Origin: Candidatus Saccharicenans sp.
GTDB taxonomy: Bacteria > Acidobacteriota > Aminicenantia > Aminicenantales > Saccharicenantaceae
Direction: 5' to 3'
DNA: 55,552 bases
Assembly (NCBI GenBank): GCA_030018265.1
Contig: JASEFX010000014.1
Span: 1 to 55,552, forward strand
Shown: positions 1 to 8,517 of the stretch, piece after piece
Position numbering within the stretch: the stretch's first letter is position 1
How the letters are laid out: every line of letters starts with the position of its first letter
Position numbers and translations under genes: made by a program
The notes under the pieces: model-generated
Seen by the model: only the letters and a program-made list of their open reading frames with translations
Told to the model about the DNA's origin: nothing
The model's database searches: none

Positions 1-219
1 CCCACCCTTCCTCACCTCTTGCCCCAGAAGATACATCGTCCCCACCCTGGAGTTGAGCTTCTTTACCCTGTAGCCCTAAAAATACGTCAACCTCTCCCTG
101 CTGTGCTTATGCTTCTCCGCACCTGCCTCCACCCTCATAAGCCCCCCAGCCAGCCACTCTAACATCGACTTCAGTGGATCCTCCTCCAGTAAAAACCTTG
201 TTAGTATTTTCTCCAGCAT
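1..219 (-). pseudogene. IS256-family (mutator-type) transposase, N-terminal fragment with internal stop
   Basis: Read on the minus strand from the ATG at 219-217, the frame gives 47 codons, then an in-frame TAG at 78-76, and the same frame continues to the window edge. The peptide before the stop (MLEKILTRFLLEEDPLKSML at its start, an HSRERLTYF segment at its end) and after it (GYRVKKLNSRVGTMYLL, then EVRKGG) matches the N-terminal pattern of IS256/mutator transposases, where a Ser-rich 'R.G.R.R..DTR.G...L..P..R.G' block follows. The catalytic DDE region would lie outside the window, so full length cannot be judged. The stop makes this copy non-functional unless it is read through. Family assignment rests on motif memory, not on a search. 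Confidence 0.6.
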
Positions 220-652
220 TGGCTTTTAATCTCATTGAGCCATCGTAAGGGTATACCTCCTTTCCTCAGGTTGTTTTCTGTAAATGGGCAGTTTACGATG
301 ACTCACCCCCTGTCGCAAATCGCGAACTATTTTATACACGAGCGATGCAGAGTCATGAGCAGGCTTTTGTTATTAACCTTGATAGGATTGCCAGGGAAAA
401 CCCGAACGTCAGAGTTTTGTACATTGAGTCGGTTCTGAGGCCCTAAAAGAAATATTATATAATGTATATGAACGATTGGAAAAGAAAGCTACGGTATAAG
501 CACGAAAATTCTGGCAAGCGTTAAAGAGATTTTATGCCATGAGCCTCGCCCTCGCTATTTTAATTATCAATGATGTTGGCGAAACCGGGATTTGAAGGAG
601 GCAAATCAATTTTAATATCTTGGCGGAATGGAAGGGCAAATAGAGTTCAAAA
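220..652. other. Intergenic stretch without a convincing gene
   Basis: No reading frame here has both a ribosome binding site and a recognisable product. A frame around 469-590 reads through short segments, but it is broken by stops and matches nothing I recognise. The stretch separates the transposase fragment from the ubiquitin-like gene and is probably decayed sequence. Confidence 0.4.
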
Positions 653-979
653 ATGAAGGCAAAGCAGGTTACCTTCAGGTTCTATGAGGAGCTGAATGAT
701 TATCTGCCGGAGGATTGCAGGAAAAGGGATTTTGAGGTCAGTTTTGATAGGCCGGTAACGGTGGGGAAGGCAATAGAGTCGCTTGGTGTTCCACGAGCGG
801 AGGTTGACCTGATTCTGGTCAACGGGCGGTCGGTAAGCTTCAGGTACAGGCTGAAGGATGGGGACCGGGTCAGCGTCTATCCGATTTTTGAGCAGCTTGA
901 TATCTCCGGTGTGACTAAGGTCCGGAAATACCCACTTTTGAAGCTAAAACCCAACAGAAGGCGGAGCAAATCGAATTAG
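653..979 (+). CDS. Mut7-C ubiquitin-like domain protein (stand-alone; RNase domain missing)
   Basis: The protein has 108 residues. Residues 1-90 match the ubiquitin-like (MoaD/ThiS-like beta-grasp) domain normally found at the N-terminus of Mut7-C RNase proteins. Supporting signatures are FRFYEELNDYLP near the start, EVDLILVNGRSV in the middle and the block DGDRVSVYPIFEQLDIS. In the usual two-domain protein a linker rich in Arg and Pro leads into a PIN-like Mut7-C RNase domain of about 150 residues. Here the linker begins (KVRKYPL) and then runs into a short basic tail and a stop. No RNase sequence could be found in the other frames just downstream. It is either a genuine single-domain protein or a 3'-truncated remnant. 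The decayed neighbours favour the remnant. Confidence 0.6.
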   Translation: MKAKQVTFRFYEELNDYLPEDCRKRDFEVSFDRPVTVGKAIESLGVPRAEVDLILVNGRSVSFRYRLKDGDRVSVYPIFEQLDISGVTKVRKYPLLKLKPNRRRSKSN

Positions 980-1220
980 GTAAATAAATTTTCCTGCCCA
1001 AATCAGCCCGGCTGCCACCACGTCACGACGACAATTCGAAATATTATCCTAACCCTGGATACCATGTCTGTGCCCGAAAGAAACTTGAGAATTGATCCAG
1101 CATCGATTGGCTCTTTCTCTGTCGAAAGAATAGAGGATTATGCTATTGCCTACAGGTCACTCAAATTAAAATTGCTCGCCCGGCTGATAACAAATTAAAA
1201 AAGTGATAGAGGGGAACTGA

Positions 1221-1388
1221 ATGAACGAAGCAGTAAAGCAGATGCTTGAAGAGTACGAAATACACTCTTTAAGCGATGCTCTCCGGGCGTTGAGGCAATT
1301 GGAGCTGTTTGTTATTAACCCCTCTTCGCTTGAGGTCTGGTCTAAGGAATTTTTCCTTGATGTCGCCAGTCAAATAAAAATTGTGTGA
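1221..1388 (+). pseudogene. AbiEii/AbiGii-type nucleotidyltransferase toxin, N-terminal remnant
   Basis: A 55-codon frame starts at an ATG with a good GAGGGG ribosome binding site about seven bases upstream. Its first 26 residues (MNEAVKQMLEEYEIHSLSDA and onward) resemble the start of AbiEii-family toxins. There, a conserved ELALLGLWRSKFFEKAAFYGGTAL-type block with the nucleotidyltransferase active site should follow. Instead the frame diverges and stops after VASQIKIV, so the catalytic domain is absent. A 44-codon frame just before it (1064-1198) could be the tail of the partner gene, but I do not recognise it. AbiE modules are type IV toxin-antitoxin/abortive-infection systems, so this would be a dead defence module. 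Recognition is from memory of family N-termini. Confidence 0.4.
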
Positions 1389-1439
1389 TGGATTATTTTC
1401 TGGCGCGAAATGTGGAGCGATATAAAGTGCCCGGAATCT

Positions 1440-2684
1440 CTAAAAGAAATAATAAGCGGCGAACAGAAGGCGCAGGTTGGTCACGGTTCTGCTCGGGTTG
1501 ACGCGACCACGGATGTCGCGCGGACCGTAAGCGGCTGAAGTCAGTTCCACTTCCTGAGCTAAGCGGACTTTTCCGGCGTTAAAGACAATTCGCGGGGCGA
1601 TTCTCAGAAGATGATCAATCGTATCGCCTCGGCTGTAGATGGCGCCAACGATGTCTTTTTTCGCACCGTAGTTTTTGCTGTAACCGCCAAAAAGCCCGGC
1701 CTGCCAGCGGCTTCCGCTGGTCTGGATTTCCAGCCAGGCCGAGCCGGTGTTGACCGGCACGTAGGTCCAGCGCAGCTCGGGCAGGCTGCCGATTTCTGAG
1801 ACGGCATAACCGCCGAGCATCGTCAGGTGATGGAGGTTCCCGCCGTATACCACCTGAGCTTTTATAGTCAGAGGCGCCGTCTTCAGCCGGGCGAAAGCGT
1901 AAGCCGCCGCCGAATTTACCGATTCTTTTGCCTGATAGCCCGTAGTTGTGCTCAGACGCGGCATGATCCTCAGGAAATTTCCGCCGCCCCCGAGAAGGAG
2001 ATTTTTATTCGCGTATGCAGCCTTTATGTTCAACTCGGGAAATGCCGCGTTCCTGAAATAAACCGTGCTGACACCATCCGGTCCGGTAGAAGCAAAATCG
2101 CGCTGCGAAAGCGCTGCGGCCGACAGCGAAAACTTCTCTTCGGACCAGGTGAAGCGAATCTGCGGCGCTCGCGAAAACGGCTCAAACGGCGCGCCCGTGT
2201 TGAACGAAACCACTTCCGGAAAGCTTTCGGTGATGAACATCGGATGCCAGAACTGCCCGATCATAAGCTCGCTTTTTTCCCAGTTGAGTTTGAGATAAGC
2301 GTGCCTCAGACGGAACCCGTTTATGTCCGGGTCGGAATGGCCGAAAAACTCTCCCTCGATGTAACCGGTGGGTTTCGCTCCAAGCGCCTTCGGACCGGTG
2401 ATCCGCAGCGCCAGCCTCGTCTGAATAGACAGGATGTGGAAGGTGTCCCTGGCGTTGAGGTCGCGTCCGTCGGGGTCGAGAAGCTGGTCTTTCGGATAAA
2501 GCAGGAAATGCCCTTCTCTGATGCTCACCGTCTGGCGCGTGTCGTAGAGTACATCGGTCTTGATGAAACCGGAGAAGTTAAGGGTGATTTTTTCGTCCTG
2601 ATTAGCTGCGCTGAGAGCCGGCGCGCAAAAAAAGAGAAAGATGAGAAAAATGAGCCCGAATATTTCGAATTTTTTCATTTTCAT
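1440..2684 (-). CDS. Outer-membrane porin-like beta-barrel protein
   Basis: The protein has 414 residues. A Lys-rich N-terminus and a hydrophobic stretch ending in APALSA form a signal peptide of about 26 residues. The mature part alternates polar and hydrophobic residues as beta-strands do. It contains SGFIKTDVLYDTR, GYIEGEFFG and RLRHAYLKLNWEKSELMIGQFWHP, a pattern seen in DcaP-like and other trimeric porins. It ends in AAYYFF, the C-terminal aromatic residue needed for recognition by the Bam insertion machinery. The substrate cannot be read from the sequence. The gene stands alone, downstream of the acetate-CoA ligase gene on the same strand with about 100 bp between them. A TATAAA box with an upstream TG lies about 20 bp before the start, so it probably has its own promoter. 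Confidence 0.75.
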   Translation of the reverse strand: MKMKKFEIFGLIFLIFLFFCAPALSAANQDEKITLNFSGFIKTDVLYDTRQTVSIREGHFLLYPKDQLLDPDGRDLNARDTFHILSIQTRLALRITGPKALGAKPTGYIEGEFFGHSDPDINGFRLRHAYLKLNWEKSELMIGQFWHPMFITESFPEVVSFNTGAPFEPFSRAPQIRFTWSEEKFSLSAAALSQRDFASTGPDGVSTVYFRNAAFPELNIKAAYANKNLLLGGGGNFLRIMPRLSTTTGYQAKESVNSAAAYAFARLKTAPLTIKAQVVYGGNLHHLTMLGGYAVSEIGSLPELRWTYVPVNTGSAWLEIQTSGSRWQAGLFGGYSKNYGAKKDIVGAIYSRGDTIDHLLRIAPRIVFNAGKVRLAQEVELTSAAYGPRDIRGRVNPSRTVTNLRLLFAAYYFF

Positions 2685-2781
2685 AATGAAGTATTTATAC
2701 CAGACTCAATTGATTATTTCCATGCAATCGGGGTAATTTCTTCTGTTTATGCTTTTGTTTCCGGGTATATTCCGATCGGCT

Positions 2782-5469
2782 TCAGAGCTCTTTCTGAATT
2801 TCAACCAGGGTCGACTGCGGGTCCTGTCGGATTTCGAAATCGCGCTTTTTGAACACGGCGATCATCCGCGGGTTGTCGGTGGTGGTGTAAGCGATGATTT
2901 TTTTCACGCCCCAGGCCCGGGCGATTTCCGTGCAGTAGTCGGTGAGCAGTCCGCCGAGCCCCCTGTTCTGCCAGTCATCCTGGACGAGCACTGCATACTC
3001 CGCCACCGTCCGCGTCGGGTCGGCCGTCAGACGTCCGATTCCTATGATCCGCCGTTTTTTTCCGTCGTTGTATTCAGCCACGATTGCCATCTCACGGTCG
3101 TAATCGATGTAACAGTAGCGAGAGGCCACCTCGTGTGACTGCCAGAAAAAGAAATAGCGGAAGCGCGAGTAGATGGTCTCCTTCGAACAGCTTCCGAGCA
3201 GCTCGAACCACAGCGGCTCGTCCTCCGGGCGAATCGGCCGCAGGGTGATTTCCGTGCCGTCGCGCATGGTGGCTTTCCGGATGAATTCTTCCGGATAAGG
3301 ACGAAGCACCAGATGTTCGTAACGGCCGGGTTTTCTTTCGATGGCTTCCCGGTCGGGCACTATCCTGGCATCGAGCGCGATGACTTCCTGCGGACTTACC
3401 AGCAGCGGGTTGATGTCGATTTCTTTTATTTCGGGATAATCGGCCACCAGGTAGGAAAACCTGATGATGATTTCAATCAGCTTCTCGATGTTGACCGCCG
3501 GGCGTCCGCGGTAACCGTTAAGCAGCGGCCAGCTCCGGAGCTGCTCGAGCGCCCGGCGCGCCAGCCTTTCGTTGAGCGGCGGGAAACAGATCGAGCGGTC
3601 GCGCAGCACTTCGGCCGCTGTGCCGCCGATTCCCACCATAATGACCGCGCCGAAAGTCGGGTCCTTTTTGCTGCCGAGGATCATCTCCACGGCGTCACGG
3701 GCGATGACCATTTTCTGAACGGTGACTCCTTCGATCCGCGCTTCCGGCGCTCGCTCCCGGACCGTATGCATCATCCGGTCAAAAGCGGCTTCAACCATGT
3801 GGTCGTCTTCAAGGTCGAGGATAACGCCGCCAACGTCAGTTTTGTGAGTGATGTCGGGCGAATGAATTTTAAGCACGACCGGATAGCCGATCTCGCGGCT
3901 CAGCTGCACGGCTTCCTCTTTTGTCCGGGCGATGCGGGGGAGAGTGGTCGGGATTCCGTAGGCTACGAGTATTCTCTTCGAGGTTTCCTCGCTCAGCACT
4001 TCGCTTCCGAAGCTCAGCCATGGCAGCACCTGCTCGCGGATCTTTTCGCGTTCTACCGGAAACTCAACTGAAATTTCCCGCGGAGTTTCGTAGAGGTTTT
4101 CTAAGTTGCGGGCGTAATTCACTAAAATCATAAAGGCCCTGACCGCCTGCTCCGGCGTGCTGTATGTCGGGATGCCGGCTTCGTTGAGAAGCCGGTTGGC
4201 CTCGCGCATCGAGGGACCGCCCAGGAATGCGGCCAGGATGGGCTTTTTGGATTCCGCCGCGATCGGGATGAGTTCCCTGGCGATTCCCGGCGGGTTGGTC
4301 ATCGCCTGGGGCGTTACGATCAGCAGCACCGCATCCACCCCTTCGTCCTGCAGGACCGCATTTACAGCTTTGGCCACGGTTTTCGATTTGGCGTCTCCGA
4401 GCACATCGACCGGGTTCCCGTGCGACCAGGCTGGCGGTAGCGACTGGTTGAGGGTTTCTATCGTCGCCGGGCTGAGTTTCGCTAACTGTCCGCCTGCCTC
4501 AATCAGGGCGTCTGAAGCCATAACGCCCGGGCCACCGGCGTTGGTGACGATCGCTAAGCGCGGGCCCTGCGGTATCTTGTGGCGGCCGATGAGCTCGGCC
4601 ACGTCGAACATCTCGCCGATTTCAAACACCCTGGCCATGCCCGCGCGCTGGAAAGCGGCATCGTAGATGGCGTCCTCTGCCGCCATCGCTCCTGTGTGCG
4701 ATGAAGCGGCTTCAGCCGACTCCGGGAAGCGTCCCGCTTTGTAAGCGATGATCGGCTTCGTGCGGGCGTAGGCTCTGGCGGCCGACATGAACCGCCGCGG
4801 GTTGGAAATCGATTCGATGTACATCAGAATCGAGCGTGTGTTTTCGTCCTCGCCGAAGTAGTCGATAAGGTCGCCGAAGTCGATGTCGAGGGCGTTGCCG
4901 ATAGAGACAAAATAGGAAAAACCTATCTTTTCTTCGAGCGACCAGTCGAGAATCGAGGTGCAGAGGGCTCCCGACTGGGAGATAAAAGCAATATGGCCGG
5001 GAAGAGGCATCGCTGCGGCGAAGCTGGCGTTCAGGTTGAACCCGGGCGAAATCACTCCAAGGCAGTTCGGGCCCAGGATGCGCATCGCCTTGTATTTTTT
5101 CTTTTCAGCCAGAATCTGCTCTTCGAGCGCGCGGCCTTCCGGACCGGTTTCTCTGAAGCCGGCCGAGATAATGATGATTCCCATGATGCCGGCCTGTCCG
5201 CACTCGGCCACGATGCGCGGCACCTGGGGCGCCGGGGTGCAGATGACCGCCAGGTCAGGCGTGCGCGGAAGCGAGGTCACGCTGGTAAAGCAGGGAATGC
5301 CCATGACCGCTTCGACCGCCGGGTTTACCGGATAGACCACCCCGCGAAAGCCGCCGTTGATCAGGTTGGAGAGGATTCTGCCGCCGACGCTTTTCGGGTT
5401 CGGCGAAACTCCAACCAGGGCGATCCGCTGCGGTTTGAATATCTTATCTAATGTTTCCAGTTCTTCCAT
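2782..5469 (-). CDS. Acetate-CoA ligase (ADP-forming), alpha-beta fusion with C-terminal GNAT domain
   Basis: The protein has 895 residues in three parts. Residues 8-460 are the CoA-binding and succinyl-CoA-ligase-like alpha part, residues about 485-710 the ATP-grasp beta part, and residues about 735-895 a GNAT acetyltransferase domain with the acetyl-CoA motif QNRGLGG. ADP-forming ligases make ATP from acyl-CoA, ADP and phosphate by way of phosphohistidines. Both are visible: His258 in SSHTGA, equivalent to His257 of the Pyrococcus alpha subunit, and His542 in SPDITHKTDVGG, equivalent to beta His71. Glu219 (YIESI) is also kept. The architecture matches the bacterial protein acetyltransferases Pat/PatZ, but those have lost the catalytic His, so this one is probably an active ligase. 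It sits in the cytoplasm and would serve acetate-forming fermentation with substrate-level ATP gain. The role of the GNAT part here is unknown. Confidence 0.9.
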   Translation of the reverse strand: MEELETLDKIFKPQRIALVGVSPNPKSVGGRILSNLINGGFRGVVYPVNPAVEAVMGIPCFTSVTSLPRTPDLAVICTPAPQVPRIVAECGQAGIMGIIIISAGFRETGPEGRALEEQILAEKKKYKAMRILGPNCLGVISPGFNLNASFAAAMPLPGHIAFISQSGALCTSILDWSLEEKIGFSYFVSIGNALDIDFGDLIDYFGEDENTRSILMYIESISNPRRFMSAARAYARTKPIIAYKAGRFPESAEAASSHTGAMAAEDAIYDAAFQRAGMARVFEIGEMFDVAELIGRHKIPQGPRLAIVTNAGGPGVMASDALIEAGGQLAKLSPATIETLNQSLPPAWSHGNPVDVLGDAKSKTVAKAVNAVLQDEGVDAVLLIVTPQAMTNPPGIARELIPIAAESKKPILAAFLGGPSMREANRLLNEAGIPTYSTPEQAVRAFMILVNYARNLENLYETPREISVEFPVEREKIREQVLPWLSFGSEVLSEETSKRILVAYGIPTTLPRIARTKEEAVQLSREIGYPVVLKIHSPDITHKTDVGGVILDLEDDHMVEAAFDRMMHTVRERAPEARIEGVTVQKMVIARDAVEMILGSKKDPTFGAVIMVGIGGTAAEVLRDRSICFPPLNERLARRALEQLRSWPLLNGYRGRPAVNIEKLIEIIIRFSYLVADYPEIKEIDINPLLVSPQEVIALDARIVPDREAIERKPGRYEHLVLRPYPEEFIRKATMRDGTEITLRPIRPEDEPLWFELLGSCSKETIYSRFRYFFFWQSHEVASRYCYIDYDREMAIVAEYNDGKKRRIIGIGRLTADPTRTVAEYAVLVQDDWQNRGLGGLLTDYCTEIARAWGVKKIIAYTTTDNPRMIAVFKKRDFEIRQDPQSTLVEIQKEL

Positions 5470-5769
5470 GTGTCAGCTCCAGAATCTGTCTCCAGGCTTT
5501 TTTAATTCTACCGGCATCGGGCCGGCCGAGGAAACATATTCAATTTTAATTTAAAATCCCCATGAATTGTAGTGCCTGCAGTGTTAATAAAATGCCAGAA
5601 ATTGACATAGTAGCCACTCGAAATAGATGCGGCCGATGGTGTTTAATTTGATCACGGCAGATGATTTTTAGAGGTTTAGCAGGCAGATAAAGCTGAGCTA
5701 TAATGTAAACTTGAGTTTTAGCTCAGGCTTTTGACCCATCCGAAATATGCCGGAGCGGAGAGAGGAGCT
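5470..5769. other. Divergent intergenic region between the ligase and MFS genes
   Basis: This 300-bp spacer lies between two divergently read genes and should carry both promoters. A TATAAT hexamer at 5699-5704 sits 66 bp before the MFS start. Its -35 candidate (TTTAGC at 5675-5680, 18-bp spacing) is poor. A TTGACA at 5612-5617 has no good -10 partner. No gene was found. Confidence 0.4.
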
Positions 5770-6990
5770 ATGAAACAAAATTTGCCGCCTGACAGCATGA
5801 AGGAAGCACAGCGCCGGAGTCTTTCCTGGCAGTTGATTTTCATTCTGGGGCTGGTAAGCGCCCTGGGAGATGTGACTTACGAGACGGCGCGCGGGGTGTC
5901 AGGTCCGTATCTGCTGTTTTTAGGGGCCAGCGCGGCTGCCGTCGGACTGGTTTCAGGGCTAGGAGAGTTCATCGGGTATGCGCTGCGCCTGGTGAGCGGC
6001 TATTTAGTTGACCGCACGAGAGCTTACTGGGCCGCCACTTTTATCGGGTATGGCCTGATTCTGTGCATTCCGCTGCTGGCTTTTGTGAATCGCTGGGAGC
6101 TGGCGGCGCTCCTGCTGATACTTGAACGAATTGGCAAGGCGGTGCGCTCCCCGGCCCGCGATACGATTCTTTCGCATGCAACCGCTCAGACCGGACGCGG
6201 GCGGGGCTTTGCGCTGCATGAGTTTCTTGACCAGATAGGCGCGGTGGCCGGTCCGGTTCTCTTTGGCGTGATTTTTGCGGTGCGCCAGTCTTACCGCGAC
6301 GGATTCAACCTGCTGTGGCTTCCAGGTCTTTTGATGATGGGAGCTCTTTTGCTGGCAAGAGTTCGGGTTCCGGTGCCGGAGATTCTCGAAAAAGAGAGGC
6401 CGGAGGCTGATGCCGCCGGGAAGAGGCTGCCAGGAGCTTTTCTCTGGTATGGTATCTTTACGCTTTTCAGTGTTGCCGGGTTCGCCACTTTTGCCCTTCT
6501 TTCCTTTCACTGGACGGCCAGGGAAATTTTCCCGGCGGGAAGGATAGCTTTTCTCTACGCCTTAGCGATGGGTGTTGATGCGGTGGCGGCGCTGGTTGTC
6601 GGCCGCATTTACGATAAAATCGGACTTAAAGGGATGCTTTTAATCCCGCTTTTAACCCTGCCGGTTCCATTTCTGGGCTTTTCTGGAAGCGCCACGCTGG
6701 CGCTGGCCTGCGTGGTCCTCTGGGGCGTGGTTATGGCTGCCCATGAGACAGTCATGCGGGCGGCGGTGGCTGACATGGTGGGGAAAGCTCGGCGGGCTTC
6801 TGCTTACGGAATATTCAACACCCTGTACGGCGCGGCCTGGTTCGTCAGCGGGGCGGTTATGGGCTTCCTTTATGAACGAACCTTAGCCGGAATTTTTATT
6901 TTTGTGGTCGCGGCTGAATTTCTTTCGCTCGCAGCCTTCGCCATCCTCTACCGCACTCTACCTGCGTCTAAACCCCAGCCTGAACCCTGA
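5770..6990 (+). CDS. Major facilitator superfamily (MFS) transporter
   Basis: The ATG at 5770 is preferred because GAGAGGAG precedes it at the right distance; the frame stays open upstream to 5731 without such a site. The resulting 406-residue protein has about 12 hydrophobic segments. Residues 20-100 contain LGDVTYETARGVSGPYLLFLG and the loop GYLVDRTRAYW, which corresponds to the MFS motif A loop between helices 2 and 3. A second copy of that motif (GRIYDKIGLKG) follows the sixth helix, as expected for the two-fold MFS repeat. The protein would be an inner-membrane secondary transporter or exporter. The substrate cannot be predicted. The gene is alone, with no regulator nearby. Confidence 0.85.
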   Translation: MKQNLPPDSMKEAQRRSLSWQLIFILGLVSALGDVTYETARGVSGPYLLFLGASAAAVGLVSGLGEFIGYALRLVSGYLVDRTRAYWAATFIGYGLILCIPLLAFVNRWELAALLLILERIGKAVRSPARDTILSHATAQTGRGRGFALHEFLDQIGAVAGPVLFGVIFAVRQSYRDGFNLLWLPGLLMMGALLLARVRVPVPEILEKERPEADAAGKRLPGAFLWYGIFTLFSVAGFATFALLSFHWTAREIFPAGRIAFLYALAMGVDAVAALVVGRIYDKIGLKGMLLIPLLTLPVPFLGFSGSATLALACVVLWGVVMAAHETVMRAAVADMVGKARRASAYGIFNTLYGAAWFVSGAVMGFLYERTLAGIFIFVVAAEFLSLAAFAILYRTLPASKPQPEP

Positions 6991-7133
6991 CGCGGGTGTA
7001 ATATAGTAATATAATCGAGTTCAAGATTTAATAATCACCATCTCCCTACGGCCAGCTTTTCTCTAATACGAACAGATTTACCCGCTCGATATTTTGAACC
7101 CGATGACCCTTTGGACTGGAAGGAAATACTTTG

Positions 7134-8320
7134 TTACTTTGCTTCGGCCGATGAAGCAATTCTGGCTGCGTTCAATAAATCTTCTCTTCTTTTCAGTATC
7201 TCTTGTACAACTTGTGAAATAAAATCTTTATGTTGATTTAAAAATTCTCTTATTTCTTTTCTCTGCAATGTCTCATCTGTGTATTTTTCGTCAGTTACAT
7301 CAACACTTTTTCTAAACGAAAAGTGAACCCACCAGAAGGCCCCCTTTTTGTTGTTTTGCGTCAGGAATTTTAGTCAAACATTCGGCCAGAGTTTTTCGAA
7401 CTTGCTCGTTGCCCGGGGAAATCACCGTTTTTAGAGTAATTTTTTTGGGCCAGTGATCCAGTTCAAAAGTAAAACTCTCTCTGTTTTTCCAGCCTGATCC
7501 TGTTTTAGGTATGATCTCAGCAATTTCCTTAGTCAGGAATCTGGCATATCCTTTGCTCTTTGTTGCCAGCTCATATCCCTGTTTTTTAATTTCATCGCAT
7601 ATGATATCTAATACTTCAGATAATCTGTCAGGTTTGTTTTCAAAAATGAGGTCAGGTGCTTCCTTATGTTTTTGGTAGATTTCTTTTGCCAGTTCAATTA
7701 ATTCGTCCTCTTTCATTATTTCCCTCTTAAGAATGGCTAAATAATCTTTAATGTATATTTTTAATCCTGGCGAAAGAGATTCTCCGTAGATTTTTAAAAT
7801 GGCTTCTAAATGATCTTTAATATTCTGGTGTGAATAAATACATAATTAATAGAATCTTCTTCCTCTTCCGGAGCTTCCCCATAAATATTCAGGAAAACAA
7901 AAACCTTCTTCTTTTTCGGAAATTCTCGATTTGAGGTTTCTCTATATCTCTTTAGTTGATTGGAATGTTCGGAGGAATAAAGTTTATTTTCGATGCATAA
8001 GACAAAGTCCGGGACTGAAATTAATAAATCGATGTTTAAGAATTCCCTTAACACATTTATGTTGCTCAGATTTAAATTATCTACTTGAAATTAGTTTATT
8101 CAGTCTACTGTTTGATCAAAAAATATGTCTCTTAAAAATCTTTTTAAGAAAATATCTGACAGATTATGACTTCCTCTCCGGGCTAATAACCAGGCTAAAA
8201 AGTTTGAATTACGAATTTCCTGGTCTTCGACCCTAAGGATAGAAAAAGGATAGAAAAGAAATTTGGCTTCTTCAGACTGAGTTCCAGACGCTCTAATTGA
8301 GGGTCTTTTATTAAATTGCC
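7134..8320 (-). pseudogene. PD-(D/E)XK nuclease family protein, broken by several frameshifts
   Basis: Joining three reading frames on the minus strand rebuilds one protein. The N-terminal pieces are KDPQLERLELSLKKPNFFSI (near 8310-8250) and EIRNSNFLAWLL...GSHNLSDIFLKRFLRDIFF (near 8215-8110). The core is NIDLLISVPDFVLCIENKLY followed by HSNQLKRYRE (8054-7900), where DFVLCIENK carries the D...ExK catalytic motif. Next comes HQNIKDHLEAILKIYGESLS in another frame, which runs straight into MKEDELIELAKEIYQKHKEA (from 7716). The tail VHFSFRKSVDVTDEKYTDET lies in a third frame and ends at 7134. At least two single-base indels (near 7825 and 7330) and upstream stops separate the pieces. The gene is clearly richer in A+T than its neighbours, which suggests recent transfer followed by decay. 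Intact relatives are stand-alone PDDEXK_4-type nucleases of unknown role, often in defence regions. Confidence 0.75.
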
Positions 8321-8517
8321 CAGTTATTCTTTTGTCCTGGAAACTTCAAACATCTCTTGCCCTTAAGCTCTTATCGGAACTATAACAAACTTGTTCCGTT
8401 TATTTCAAGCATTATTCTGAGCATCAATAGTAGACCGGGTTAGTATTGAAAAGCTAGATTTTTTTTGACTTTATTAATTGGTTTGGGTGAACCGATTTTC
8501 TTCGTTCTGTTCTGAAA

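Noticed and set aside
235-438. 67-codon plus-strand frame near the left edge
   Set aside because: No ribosome binding site, no recognisable product, and unusual composition; likely chance in decayed sequence.
1064-1198. 44-codon plus-strand frame before the AbiEii-like remnant
   Set aside because: Could be the tail of an AbiEi-type partner, but nothing in it is recognisable and no ribosome binding site precedes it; mentioned only with the neighbour.
3313-4071. Long plus-strand frame opposite the acetate-CoA ligase gene
   Set aside because: Shadow of a G+C-rich gene with clear catalytic motifs on the minus strand.
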